Shown: positions 13,323 through 26,666 of the stretch, piece by piece
Numbering within the stretch: the stretch's first letter is position 1
Layout: each line of letters begins with the position of its first letter
Assembly: GCF_029962835.1 (NCBI RefSeq)
Contig: NC_080583.1
Coordinates: 2,604,001 to 2,668,000 of the forward strand
Length of the DNA stretch: 64,000 bases
Source of the DNA: Magnolia sinica
Lineage: Eukaryota; Streptophyta; Magnoliopsida; Magnoliales; Magnoliaceae
Direction of reading: 5' to 3'
Translations under genes and position numbers: made by a program
Notes under the pieces: model-generated
The model's input: the letters and a program-made list of their open reading frames with translations, nothing else
Databases searched by the model: none
What the model was told of the DNA's origin: nothing

Positions 13323-13733
13323 TTGTGTCAAATAAAAAGGTAATGCATGACACATGTGCACAAGAACCAAATCCAGACTATATATTAAGTTGCTTTTAAC
13401 ATGTGGACATGATATATTCCACACAAACTACCCATATATAGTTAGGTTGCATCTACTAAATTAACACTGATGTATGACTTTAGAGTAAAAAGCTTGATTC
13501 TCACGTGAATCTGGATGAATGACTCGGTGGTAAACGTTTTACATTTCAATACTGAAGTACTACGTTCTTGTGTCCATGTGAGTTTGTCGATAATAATAAT
13601 AATAATAAAAGTTGATTCTCATGCTCCTGCTAATATCATTCTAAATTTTAAGATGGAAGCTTGAACATTCAAGTTCGTAGAAGCTCTCTTCAATGAAATC
13701 CCTTCTCTCCACAATATGTAAAGCATCCACACT

Positions 13734-14865
13734 TGTAACACCTTAGTTCTCAAAACCCGAGGATAGTCGCTCCTCATTGAGAACCCGAGTATTACGTTAT
13801 AAAATGGACCATCATACATCTAATTAATAGTAATTTTCACAGTATAAAGTAAAGCAATCACTATATAAGCCAGGGATATCAAGAGTAACAAAAACGAAGT
13901 TTAATACATGTAAATGGAAGCCAAAATGAAATCCAACATTAGAGAAAATATTATTACAATTCAAACAAGACATAAAGTCTAAAATACAAAATATGAAATC
14001 TCTAAGATATTAATTGAGCTCCAACGGCTCAATCACATCGCCATAAAGGTCCTCATCACAGGTCCTACACGCATAGATCAGACGTGGGCTCCACGTCATG
14101 ATCTGGTCCAATCAACACCGTCCATTTGTCTTGGAAGGTCCATTAATGGCCCTTGATTAGAAGTTGGTATGTTTTAAAGGTTAGTTGGGTCATAATTCTC
14201 CTTTTGTGAGCCTAACTATACATTTACTAACTGTTTAGCGGTCAGATCCTTTCCGATCTGGACATCAATGGTTTGAATTATCCTATACTTCATTTTGGCT
14301 GAGAAATAAGTGGTGTATTATTAGGTTGAGGGTTCTAGGTATTGTGAATGGTGGATGAAATGATTTAATCCCAAATTTTGAATGTTTTAAAGTCTATTAG
14401 CACACTAAGTTGACGGTTTGGGTCATTACGTGATATCTGTAACTTTCCGATCTAATTTGGGTGGTTTGAATTTGTTTTGAATATGATTTGATTGCCCCAC
14501 ATGACTTCTTGACATGATACGGACATGAAATGCATTAGTCAAGTTTAATGGTTGGATTGTGATCTTGCTAGGTAAATGTGCACACTATGATGTAGATATC
14601 GGATTACTGGTTTGTTTTATATTTTCTTATTTTATAAAGTGGTTGGTGAGTAGGATTTATCTTGAGTTTCAATGGACTTTTAGAATGATCTTAGGCTTGA
14701 TTCGATGAAAGTTGTAACTAATGAAATTTTCTAGAGTTATTCATGGTTTACAAAGGTGATCTCTTTGTGAAATTATTTTATGATGATATCCTATATTCCC
14801 ACACGCTTAAATACTTCTTATGGTTTAAGGGTAACACCCGAGTACTCAAAGTACAGGGTGTTACA
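13734..14865 (+). mobile_element. Solo LTR, 1.13 kb, target duplication ACACT
   Basis: Starts TGTAACACC and ends GGGTGTTACA, flanked by ACACT at 13729-13733 and 14866-14870. Subterminal CCCGAGTA words repeat near both ends. There is no second LTR or interior, so it is best read as a recombination remnant. Its end lies seven bases from the AGATG duplication of the large element. Ends resemble gypsy chromovirus LTRs. Confidence 0.85.
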
Positions 14866-14877
14866 ACACTACAGATG

Positions 14878-17800
14878 TGTAATATCCTGGATTTTCACTG
14901 TTTTGGATTTCCAAAATTCCTTAAAAAATTTTTTAAAATTTAATTAACTTATAATATTACTTATTAACCATTAGCACTCAATGTTAGTGTATACAGGGGT
15001 GGTACCAGTAAAGAACTACACCAGTCCGATTAATCAGCCATAGGAAGCGAATGAATCTGCCCGATCACTTGAACATCAGGTGTAATGTAATGTCCCGCCC
15101 AACCAGAACAGTGTCCTAGGGCGTCCACGTAGGATTTGCCATAAGACCGTTCGTTTAAGCCACTCGTAGTGAGGTATCATAAATAAATTAGACCAAGATT
15201 AGCCCAATTGAATAGACCAGACGGGTCCTGATAGAACCTGGTGCGGGCCTCTAAGCCAGATGGCCGTTTACACCTAGCAACAGCTCGTGCGGGTTGTACC
15301 GTGACATGAGAAGGTCAGAAAAATCTAAAAATTTAGGGAACCATAGAGCTCACTGGGCTTGTAGACCATCGCGGACCACGGACCCAGTGGACACCCAGAA
15401 GTGGGATCTGGCACTGACTAAATGCACCCCACTTATGCCAGGACCGGAATCTGGCGCTCGCAAATGAAGCTGAGATACAAGGCTATCCAGCCGTCGGATC
15501 TCTTTTACATTTTTAGGGGAGGTCTAATGAATTTTTCTACACCCGTTCACAAACTCTGGGACCCGATCGTGGAACGGTGACCGTTGATCGCAAATCAGAC
15601 CCGTGCGACCAAACCCCATATCCGATCGATCCCAAATTTTGCCTGGCCCTTCAACGGGCCATGGAGCACCTATCCTATAAGTTTCATGGCCAGAGGGCCA
15701 CCAAAAATGCCCCAATCTTCTAAACGAGATCTAGACCACTCGTTGGTGGGCCACTAGTTCCAAAACTATAGAATAATGTCCGTCTCATTGGGCTTGACGT
15801 CCATCGCGGGAATCAGACCTGGGTAGTGTCCAGAACCGCTCAACTTGAGCCGAAGGACGAGTGCATGAGAAGCGCAAATACCCTAAAGAAAGGAACTGGA
15901 ACTTAAGTGAATTGAGTCGTCCACTCTTATGCAAAGTTGAGGATTTCGGACCGTCGGTTTGCGACCAAACTTTACCCTTGGAGTAAGGATATTTCTCTAC
16001 TCATATCCGTATAGCCGCGGCCCCGATCGACCATCGGTGACCGTTGAACAGATTTCTAATCATATCTATCGATCGGCGCATTCAAATGGCGGGCCGATCG
16101 TATCCATACGTAGATCATCATTAAGGCTAACTATTTTACGGTGTATATCGACTTGTACACCCCATAGTGGGCCATATAGCTTAGAAAGACCCTCCCATAG
16201 GTCTAGTATAGTAAAAACTCAACACTTGGGGCCATTTCCACCAAATCTGGCATTATAAAAGGGCCTCATTTGGGCACTCTCTCTCCCCATACGATTTTAC
16301 CCTAAAGAAGGAAAGAGAGAAGAGAGAAAAAGGAGAAGAGAAAGAGGAGAAAGGAGGAGAAAGAGAGAGGAAGAAGAGAGTGAAGGAGGGTGTTGTTGAT
16401 GGTGGGGCCCAAGGAAGCTCAACCTTGCAACTCCCCACCTCTTCTTCAAGGAAAAGCTCTCCACCACAACCACACCATTCATTCCATGATCGTCTAGGTA
16501 AGATCATTCATCTTTTCTTCTTGAAACCCTTGAGTGGAGAAGAGATTGGCATGGATTCTAACATACAAATGCTTGCTTTAGGGATTTCGGCCGTTCAACC
16601 CCAAAAATCCATCTTCCTAGGTCGTCTTCCAGGCTTATAACGAATTCGAAGGTGCGGACTATTGATCTTAGGTGGCCTAGCACCAATTTTAATACGAGAT
16701 TAATGATTTTGATTGCTTGGATGTTATATTTGAAAGCCTAGGGAAATCCTAGGAATTGTATGTTAGTTGGAATGGTATGGATTTATATGTTTGACTCTCT
16801 CTCATGATGTCGTTTATGTTTCTCACGTGATTTGATGTATGGATGATCATATGCTCATGCCGTGTTGATTTTTATACGTTGTTTGCTTCATATGACGTAT
16901 GATTTCATTACTCTTGTGTACATGATTTCTCAACATGGAGGAAGTGTTAACTTCCTCACCAACCCACACCACACACATACACTTTATTCATAATGTTAAT
17001 ACTTTGTTTGTTAGAGAAATTTGAATTGTATGTTGAGCAACATGAGAACATGGTGTTGAATATGCTTGATGTTACTTTGGTAATTGGCATGCTATGAGTT
17101 CATATTCCTATCCTTGGGTTGGTCAGGAATTTGAGAAGTGACGGTAGTCCCATCGGTTGGACTATACTATGGCTAGACCCATGCGTTTGGGCGGGTGTGT
17201 GCGGGTGGCTGTAGTTTGACTACATGGGTCCTTTGTGCCCGATGTCACTCACCTCATGCTCGCCCGACTCAGGTGGTCTAGCCTACTGTCTGACCAACCT
17301 TGATTGTTAACCCTGTTTGCTCACACTTGTATGGAACCTGGAACACCCTACAACCGTTGTAGCCCATCAATAACCCACTTAAAATTTGGTCCACAGCCTC
17401 GTGAGCCGGGCATGGTGGAATGAGACACTGTGTCCGAGCTGTCGGCCTATGCTGGGGTACCGCGCCTCCCCGTAGTGACCGCGAGTGATCCCTTTCTCAT
17501 GGCACTCCTCATGTGCTTGAAGTCAGGGATGAGGAACCCGACGGGATCACGGACCACGGGGTCTCGGCCTCACGCATTGGGAGGTCTTGGCCTCGCAACC
17601 CATTTAGGGCATTGATACGTGGGGTGTATCAGATTCTCCAATCGGCTGGATGAATGGACCTAACTAATCACACGGCTAACATGATCATTGCATCGCACTA
17701 GTTAGGGTGGCGACTCGGCAGTTGAGGTCGCACTGAGGGAGTGTTGGCATTGGCGATCGTTAGATGGTGTCGCACGAGGGAGCGTTGTGGTGAGGGCATG

Positions 17801-18200
17801 CATCATATCATGCTGCATACATGCGCATTAAAAAGATTACTTAGACATATATGATTATCTGCATTTCATTAAGATCATATTATAATTGATGCCTATGATA
17901 ACTTGAGATTAATAGCACCCACTGAGTTGATCACTCACTCCCACTCTGGGACGGTGTTTTAAAACACCAACCAGACCCATTTATAGATGCAGGTGACTCG
18001 GGACTGGAGGAGCCTGGCGAGACGAGCCTGGACGAGGAGGACGAGCTATCATACTTCCAGCTGATGGAGGGTTCTCCGCCAGCTTGATCGGCGAGATTGG
18101 GTCACTGAGCAGGGGGCTCAGTCCTATTCTTTTGGTTACTATTCTTTTGCGATTTTGTTGGGTTAACATCTTATGCGACCCATGTATTCTTTTGGACATG

Positions 18201-18231
<31 letters not shown>

Positions 18232-18403
18232 TTGTATTCAGTCTCTTTCATTTCAGTGGACTTGTGTGGATGTACTTCATGTACCAGGAGATTTCAGGCT
18301 GCGCATTTAGATTGGATCACATATTAATGAAAATTGGCTATAAGTGACCTCGGGAACTCTGAAGTCGAGTATATGCACGACCCCCGATTTTCAAGGCGTT
18401 ACA
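14878..18403 (+). repeat. 5' LTR of the large retroelement
   Basis: 3526 bp, TGTAATATCC to GGCGTTACA. Contains a clear TATAAAA at 16254-16260 followed by a CT-rich start region, and a possible splice donor (CTAG then GTAAGATC) near 16498. A TA-rich array lies near 18206-18231. Short open frames around 16253-16640 also occur in the other LTR and are not recognisable proteins. Confidence 0.93.
16254..16260 (+). promoter_or_regulatory. TATA box in the 5' LTR
   Basis: TATAAAA, followed 20-30 bases later by a CTCTCTCTCC stretch typical of plant LTR transcription starts. The equivalent in the 3' LTR is at 24516-24522. Confidence 0.6.
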
Positions 18404-18406
18404 AGA

Positions 18407-18418
18407 TGGTATCAGAGC
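18407..18418 (+). promoter_or_regulatory. Primer binding site, initiator tRNA-Met
   Basis: TGGTATCAGAGC, three bases after the left LTR. This matches the primer site used by most plant LTR retrotransposons, complementary to the 3' end of initiator tRNA-Met. Confidence 0.9.
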
Positions 18419-20749
18419 AATAGTTTGGAATTAATTGGGTCATGGGTCATGAACTCACTAACGCGTCCGCTGACTTGAGAAGAAACACAATAGAAAACAC
18501 GAAATGCTAGGAACCATCCCAGTACTTAAACCACCAGTCTTAGACGTAAGGTGAGACTTCCAAGGTATTAGGGTTCAGTAGCGAGAGGGAGTAGTAACGC
18601 TAGAGAAAGGGATCCGAGAGTCCTACAGTGCCTCGGCCCGTTCTTGGACAAGAATTCGGGAACTTAACGGCAAGACCCGATTCGACTAACTAGAAAATTT
18701 AGGTAGTCTAGTCCACCAGATCCCTAAGGGCCCATTTAGTCAACTGCATTAGGTGGGATTGAGGTGAATGGAATTGTAAAAGTATCAATAAATGCATGAG
18801 TAAGATATTGTCTCTGGATTGGGTGTATCCCTTATTTTCCACAACTATATTTGGAATGCATGCAATTAAAGGTAAATCCTAGGATTTTCTTTCAAATTAC
18901 ACTTGAAAATTCATCATCATGAGATTTAGAAATCTCATATTACACCTTCCACCACAAGACTTATTTTACAAAGCCTATAAAATTAATTTTAAATTCCGTC
19001 CCACACTCATTCCCGACATGCCATTTACAAATCTTGAGTTGGGATTAGCATTGCAATCCCATTTAGTACAACTAAATGCCACTAGCCAAACCGGCCTAGG
19101 TCAAAAATTTCTCTTTCTAACATATCTCCCTAAGATATTCCCCTGTCATCACTCTATTCTTGAACTTCCCCATTACATTGTTAGGAACGAGCTAGAAATC
19201 GAAATGTTTGACGGTTGAAACCATCGTCCAAGTCTAAATGAGCTAATATCGGGCCGAACATGATAGTTCCAACCCATTTGGGGATAATTAGGTAGGAGCG
19301 AATGAAATTTTACCAGAAATAGGAGAAATGTAGGACTGGAACTGAGGGATTAAATGTTTAAAACCATCATCTTAAGGCAAAATTGATAGTTCCAACCCAT
19401 TCTGAGATAAAGACTTGAGGGTGAATGAAATTTCATCAGAAATAGTAAAATTATAGAAAAATTAAATTTTATCCCCTAAGTAATAGGAATATTGTAAAAT
19501 AAATAGGCTCATTACGTAGATCGGCTTCTCCTACCCCAAATTCATATATGGTACGTCGAATAACTCATCCCGGTTTGCGAGATATGGCCGTTGTAAGTGC
19601 ACCTCAGCGCCACAGCGCCCAACCGGCGCCGCCGGTGCCCGACCGTCCAGCGGGCCGGCGCAACCAGCGCCCAATCGAGCGGGCCATAGCGGGTCGGGCG
19701 GCCCGTTTTTCTGCAATTTCTTTTCGACTTTAAAAATTTATATCTCCTTCGTTACAACTCCGATTTAGGTGATTCAAAAGCCAGATTGAAAATTAACAAG
19801 TCTAGTTTTATATAAAAATAAAATAAAAATTATAATATAATTAAATTTGGAGTGAATTGACAACTGTCCAAAAATCGTTAGTTTTAGACGGCGGTTACTT
19901 CTAGAATTTTTACAATTTATTTACAACTCCAAATGGTATGAAATTTGGTGAGATGATTTAAAACTTGATGGTAAATCATTATAAAAATTTTAAAAATAAT
20001 TAGGTTACTAAAAGTATAAGAAACGTTACAAGATAGGTCCCATCCTCCTTTTCATCATACACACAAGTGGGGCCCATTTCCCTTGTTATTTAATACTATC
20101 TGGAGTCCATAAAACCTATCTCTACTACTCCCATTACTCTCCATCATCCCTTCTAAACCCTAGAGAAAACTATCCCTCTCCCAATCTCAAAACCCAATCC
20201 CCAAACCCACCATCTTCTTCTTCACTCTAACCCATCTCAATCCTCATTCTCTCAAACCCTTTCTAAACTTTTTTTCCATCTCATTTCTTCAACTCATTCC
20301 TAATCACTTCTCAACTTCCATCCGTCAAATCCATTTTCTTAAACTTATTTTCAAATTTGTCTCAATCAATATCTCCAAACCTATCTTCTCTTCCTTCACA
20401 AACCCATCATCGAATTCATTCTCAACACCATCTCAAACCCATTCACCAAATCCATTCTCAACACATCCCCTTCAACACCCCCATTTTTTTAGCCATTCTC
20501 ATCACATTCCTCTTCAACAAAACCCATTCAAAACTATCCACTCATTCACTCCCATAAGCTCATTCACAAAACCCAATGATCTGTAAAAAAAATTGATTTT
20601 ATATACTTTGGCATAGATTGATCATTAGATTGTTGCAATTGGAAATTTTTATATGAGGTGGTAATAATTAAGAGGCAATAAATTACTGTCCATTTTTAAC
20701 TTTATTTTAGCCCAATTATTAATATTTTTCATTCCATTTCCTTTCATAA

Positions 20750-20990
20750 GCCAATTGGTGCTGTTGTCACCACTCGAGCACACCCTTTGAGGTTTGTGGC
20801 CATAGACCTTAATTTCTTTCCATTCTCCAAAACTTTCCAGATAAAGAAATCTGTTAAGGATGCTATGTAGTCCACCTAATCAATGGGATTTAAGTTGCCT
20901 TTAGGATCCAACACATCGACTTGGATGGTGTGATCTGACTCTTCAACAGCTTGGGTTAGGTATCCCATCCGATAAGTTGCCTTTGTTGTC
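20750..20990 (-). pseudogene. Possible decayed gag fragment inside the retroelement
   Basis: On the minus strand, stretches reading like LDPKGNLNPID and LRSMATNLKGCARV resemble the plant gypsy gag pattern in which a KLVATKLRGRA-type stretch precedes a WW pair. It is broken by stops and shifts. It may mark an older insertion that interrupted the G-poor tract. Confidence 0.35.
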
Positions 20991-23137
20991 CTGTTGGAGC
21001 TGTAGCAGAAGTTGAGTCTTGTTTGACTCCATTAGCTCTCTCCAAACAACCCTCATTTTCTACACCCTATCTCCAAACCTCCTCACCTTTAACACTCCTT
21101 CATTTTCTTCATCTTTCCTCTCCCAAAACCCACTCCCAACATTTATTTCCGTCCCACTCTCAAATTTCTTTTCTAAACTCATTCATGAAAATCAACCTCA
21201 AACCCATTTTCAAGAGACCCATCCAAGAGCATCCAGCTTTTACCCATTCCTCTTCATCTTCTCCAAACCCATTATCAAACCCAATTCGAAATACATTCCC
21301 AACACCCATCTTAAAACTCAAACTTCAAACCTCATTTCAAATTCATATCCAACCCACATTTTTCAATCCCATTCTCAAATCCTTTCCTAAACCTGTCTTC
21401 TAAACCCATTTCCCTCTACTTCCACTCCATCACACTCACTCTCCCATCCTCAAACCCATCTCCTCCTTCTTCTTCTTTTCTTCTTCTCCAAACCCATCAT
21501 CAAAAACCCATTACTTCAATCCTTTCTTCTTCTTTTCATTTTTCTAAAGGCAACCATTGAACTAGAATATGATCATCTGAAACTCAAATGGGCCATCGCA
21601 TGAAATAGTTGAGAAGGAACATCCACTGTTAGTTATATATAGGGCGTACCATGGTCTTTATCTGCCACCCAATCCATTTATGTAATGTGCTTCATTACAG
21701 ATAGGTGAGATTGCTCTAAATGAAAATAAATAAACTGTGATTCCATATACACATCCTCATCTGAATATTGTGTTGTCCACAATTAAAGATACTTTGTATC
21801 CATGGACATTCAATGCTTGATTTTGGTACCAATGTTGGGTATGGAAGTGGCTAGGAAACAGATAAATCATGAAGACAGATGGTTGACTGGTGAAGACTCT
21901 GCTAAAATAGAAGTGGATAAGCAAGTTCAAGGATAGGCTATGGGTGTTCGAAACAGTTCTAGAAGCAAAAACTAAACAACAAGCTGAATCTATTAATGGG
22001 TTTTGTTGCAAACACAAAATAGATAATAATGGATTAAATTTAAACAGGTTTGCAGTAGAAACCAAATATGTAGTGAAAGATAAGAATGTTTATTTCTAAT
22101 AATACTAGGAATCATCCTATGATTAGACTAATTTTTATATATGTTTTTCTATTTTAAGTAGTTTTCAATGCAATCGAATTAGGACCCTTGAGTAGGATTG
22201 GGTTTCACAGTTTAAGGCTCCGAAAGTTCGTATTAAAGGCGGATTATGGTAAAATATGTCAAGTTTTCCTATTCTATTAAAGAATTAAGGTTTGTACCAC
22301 ATTGAGAAGACGACATTCTTCGTCTTTCCTTTTTTGCATCCTTCTTAGCGTTGTTAGCACTTCAAACTTCTGAAATACCTTAGAACTTTCGATTCTTCAT
22401 TCCCTCTCGAAGTTTAGGAAACTGAAGTGCAGTCTGCTCCTAACCCACTAGACATGAGATCGAAATGGTGATATACATAAAAGATATTATACTACTAGAA
22501 ACCTTCTTAGGATAATTATTTGACCATAAGCACCGTGGGAGATTTAAATCACTAAGTTAGACAAGAATTAAAATGAGAACTCTCACGGACCAAGACCCAA
22601 AGGACAACCTTATAAATAGGAGATTTAAACTTTTCAATAATGGTCGTTCCCTAAACATTTATATTGATCGAACTACGGAATTACGGAAGTATACACCTGT
22701 GAAGCATTCGCGGCTTGACTTAATTCTCAATCCTGGGCGACTACCAATGGACTCACTGCTTGACCGAGTAGAAGACCAGGATCCACCAGGATGAAGAAGG
22801 GATACGATGAGTCCTTTACCCTGGTCAGGTAGATGATCGACGTATCGGGTTAAAGCCTACTACAACCGTCTCTCCGTATTGGTCTACAATTGAAAACAAA
22901 TATTTTTACTCTAGATAGAAGAAAATTGTCACCATGAATCTAAATCTTTATAAATAAATTTTAGAAAACCATAAGGGTGAAAAAGTTTTAAGGGGGGAAG
23001 ACTAAAATAAGCTAGCCTAGCATAGATAGTGTACTCCCTACCATGCATATAAACTTGAAATCAATAAACCTAGGCAAATGAAATAACGAAACCTTTACTT
23101 ACTACCCTTAGGCAATTTCGGGGACGAAATTATTTTT

Positions 23138-23149
23138 AAGGGGGGTAGA
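23138..23149 (+). promoter_or_regulatory. Polypurine tract
   Basis: AAGGGGGGTAGA one base before the 3' LTR, in the position where plus-strand DNA synthesis is primed. Confidence 0.8.
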
Positions 23150-23150
23150 T

Positions 23151-26100
23151 TGTAACATCCTGGATTTTCACTGTTTTGGATTTTCAAAATTCCTTAAATT
23201 TTTTTTTTAAAATTTAATTAACTTATAATATTACTTATTAACCATTAGCACTCAATGTTAGTGTATACAGGGGTGGCACCAATAAAGAACTGCACCAGTC
23301 TGATTAATCAGCCGTAGGAAGCGAATGAATCTGTCCGATCCCTTGAACATCAGGTGTAATGTAATGTCCCGCCCAACCAGAACAGTGTCTTGGGGCGTCC
23401 ACGTAGGATTTGCCATAAAACCGTTCGTTTAAGCCACTCGTAGTGAGGTATCACAAATAAATTAGACCAAGATTAGCCCAATTGAATAGACCAGATGGGT
23501 CTGGTGTGGGCCTCTAAGCCAGATGGCCGTTTACACCTAGCAACAGCTCGTGCGGGTTGTACCGTGACACGGGAAGGTCAGAAAAATCTAAAAATTTAGG
23601 AAACCATAGAGCTCACTGGGCTTGTGGACCTTCGCGGACCACGGACCCAGTGGACACTCAGAAGTGAGATCTGGCACTGACTAAATGCACCCCACTTATG
23701 CTAGGACCGGAATCTAGCGCTCGCAAATGAAGCTGAGATACAAGGCTATCCAGCCGTCGGATCTCTTCTACATTTTTAGGGGAGGTCTAATAAATTTTTT
23801 TACACCCGTTCACAAACTCTGGGACCTGATCGTGGAACGATGATCGTTAATCGCAAATCAGACCCGTGCGACCAAACCCCATATTCGATCGATCCCAAAT
23901 TTTGCCTGGCCCTTCAACGGGCCATGGAGCACCTATCCTATAAGTTTCATAGCCAGAGGGCCACCAAAAATGCCCCAATCTTCTAAACGAGATTTAGACC
24001 GCTCGTTGGTGGGCCACTAGTTCCAAAACTATAGAATAATGTCTGTCTCATTGGGCTTGACGTCCATCGCGGGAATCAGACCTGGGTAGTGTCCAGAACT
24101 ACTCAACTTGAGCCGAAGGACGAGTGCATGAGAAGCGCAAATACCCTAAAGAAAGGAACTGGAACTTAAGTGAATTGAGTCGTCCACTCTTATGTAAAGT
24201 TGAGGATTTCAGACCGTCGGTTTGCGACCAAACTTTACCCTTAGAGTAAGGATATTTTCCTACTCATATCCGTATAGCTGCGGCCCCGATCGACCATCGG
24301 TGACCGTTGAACAATTTCTAATCATATCTGTCGATCGGCGCATTCAAATGGCGGGCCGATCATATTCATACGTAGATCATCATTAAGGCTAAATATTTTA
24401 CGGTGTATATCGACTTGTACACCCCATAGTGGGCTATACAGCTTAGAAAGACCCTCCCATAGGTCTAGTATAGTAAAAACCCAACACTTGGGGCCATTTC
24501 CACCAAATCTGGCATTATAAAAGGGCCTCATTTGGGTACTCTCTCTCCCCATACGATTTTGCCCTAAAGAAGGAAAGAGAGAAGAGAGAAAAATGAGAAG
24601 AGAAAGAGGAGAAAGGAGGAGAAAGAGAGAGAAAGAAGAGAGTGAAGGAGGGTGTTGTTGATGGTGGGGCCCAAGGAAGCTCAACCTTGCAACTCCCCAC
24701 CTCTTCTTCAAGGAAAAGCTCTCCACCACAACCACACCATTCATTCCATGATCGTCTAGGTAAGATCATTCATCTTTTCTTCTTGAAACCCTTGAGTGGA
24801 GAAGAGATTGACATGGATTCTAACATACAAATGCTTGCTTTAAGGATTCCGGCTGTTCAACCCCAAAAATCCATCTTCCTAGGTCGTCTTCCAAGCCTCC
24901 AACGAATTCGAAGGTGCGGACTATTGATCTTAGGTGGCCTAGCACCAATTTTAATACGAGATTAATGATTTTGATTGCTTGGATGTTATATTTGAAAGCC
25001 TAGGAAAATCCTAGGAATTGTATGTTAGTTGGAATGGTATGGATTTATATGTTTGACTCTCTCTCATGATGTCGTTTATGTTTCTCACATGATTTGATGT
25101 ATGATGATCATATGCTCATGTCGTGTTGATTTTTATACGTTGTTTGTTTCATATGACGTATGATTTCATTACTCTTGTGTACATGATTTCTCAACATGGA
25201 GGAAGTGTTAACTTCCTCACCAACCCACACCACACACATATACTTTATTTATAATGGTAATACTTTCCTTGTTAGAGAAATTTGAATTGTATGTTGAGCA
25301 ACATGAGAACATGGTGTTGAATATGCTTGATGTTACTTTGGTAATTGGCATGCTAGGAGTCCCTATTCTTATCCTTGGGTTGGTCAGGAATTTGAGAAGT
25401 GACGGTAGTCCCATCGGTTAAACTATGTTATGGCTAGACCCATGCGTTTGGGCGGGTGTGTGCGGGTGGCTGTAGTTCGACTACATGGGTCCTTTGTGCC
25501 CGATGTCACTCACCTCATGCTCGCCCAACTCAGGTGGTCTAGCCTACTGTCTGATCAACCTTAATTGTTAACCCTGTTTGCTCACATTTGTATGGAACCT
25601 AAAACACCCTACAACCGGTGTAGCCCATCAATAACCCACTTAAAATTTGGTCCACAGCCTCGTGAGCCGGGCATGGTGGAATGGGACACTGTGTCCGAGC
25701 TGTCAGCCTATGCTGGGATACCGCGCCTCCCCGTGGTAACCGTGAGTGATCCCTTTCTCATGGCACTCCTCATGTGCTTGAAGTCGGGGATGAGGAACCC
25801 GACGAGATCACGGACTGCGGGGTCTCGGCCTCAAGCATTGGGGGGTCTTGGCCTCACAACCCGTTTAGGGCATTGATACGTGGCGTGTACCAGATTCCCC
25901 AATCGGCTGGATGAATGGACCTAACTAATCACACGGCTAACATAATCATTGCATCGCACTAGTTAGGGTGGCGACTCGGCAGTCGAGGTCGCACTGAGTG
26001 AGTGTTGGCATTGGCGATCGTTAGATGGTGTCATACGAGGGAGCGTTATGGTGAGGGCATGCATCATGTCATGCTGCATACATGCGCATTAAAAAGATTA

Positions 26101-26661
26101 CTTAGACGTATGTGATTGTCTGCTTTTCATTAAGATCATATTATAATTGATGTCTGTAATAACTTGAGATTAATAGCACCCACTGAGTTGATCACTTACT
26201 CCCACTCTGGGACGGTGTTTTAAAACACCAACCAGACCTATTTATAGATACAAGTGACTCGGGACTGGAGGAGCCTGCCGAGACAAGCTTGGACGAGGAG
26301 GACGAGCTATCATACTTCCAGCTGATGGAGGGTTCTCCGCCAGCTTGATCGGCGGGATTGAGTCACTGAGCAGGGGGCTCAGTCCTATTCTTTTGGTTAC
26401 TATTCTTTTGTGATTTTTTTGGGTAGCATCTTATGCGACCCATGTATTCTTTTGGACATGTATGTGTGTGTGTGTGTATATATATATATTTGTATTCAGT
26501 CTCTTTCATTTCAGTGGACTTGTGTGGATGTACTTCATGTACCAGGAGATTCCAGGCTGCACATTTAGATTGGATCACATATTAATGAAAATTGGCTATA
26601 AGTGACCTCGGGAACTCGGGAGTCGAGTATATGCACGACCCCCGATTTTCAGGGCGTTACA
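23151..26661 (+). repeat. 3' LTR of the large retroelement
   Basis: 3511 bp, TGTAACATCC to GGCGTTACA. By eye it differs from the 5' LTR by scattered substitutions and small indels, for example a short gap near 23503 and GT/TA array changes near 26465. TATAAAA lies at 24516-24522. Percent identity was not computed. Confidence 0.93.
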
Positions 26662-26666
26662 AGATG

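Larger units (their letters stand above)
10924..13687 (+). repeat. Repeat unit B, interrupted by the SINE/LTR nest
   Basis: Arms 10924-11294 and 12996-13687 align in order with unit A; the sequence between them is the inserted SINE plus solo LTR. Contains a GT array (13291-13321) where unit A has a degenerate GTGTGTGGATGGG, and a TAA array near 13591-13608. Confidence 0.8.
18404..23150 (+). other. Interior of the large retroelement, no intact genes
   Basis: About 4.7 kb. Two tracts (about 20095-20575 and 21030-21545) are nearly free of G on the plus strand and read as runs of CCCATTCTC-like words. Between them, about 20580-21020 looks like a separate insert. A GC-rich patch at 19600-19710 and AT-rich stretches make up the rest. 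The frame at 22573-22794 (starting MRTLTDQDP) is not a family I recognise and has no partner domains. Confidence 0.7.
14878..26661 (+). mobile_element. Large non-autonomous LTR retrotransposon (LARD-like, Ty3/gypsy-type ends)
   Basis: Two near-identical direct repeats (14878-18403 and 23151-26661) flank a 4.7 kb interior. Target duplication AGATG is present at 14873-14877 and 26662-26666. LTRs start TGTAA and end GTTACA. An initiator tRNA-Met primer site TGGTATCAGAGC follows the left LTR at 18407, and a polypurine tract AAGGGGGGTAGA precedes the right LTR. A sequence like the end of many gypsy pol genes (GGGGACGAAATT) sits before that tract. No intact gag, protease, RT or integrase is present, so it would need proteins from another element. 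Very long LTRs and these termini suggest the Tekay/Del chromovirus group (inference). Confidence 0.9.

Noticed and set aside
21019..21403. Two overlapping ~125-codon plus frames
   Set aside because: They exist only because the tract lacks G and so rarely forms stop codons; composition is low complexity.
24322..24744. 140-codon minus frame, also seen in part at 16253-16507
   Set aside because: It lies antisense across the LTR promoter and leader; the second occurrence only reflects LTR duplication.
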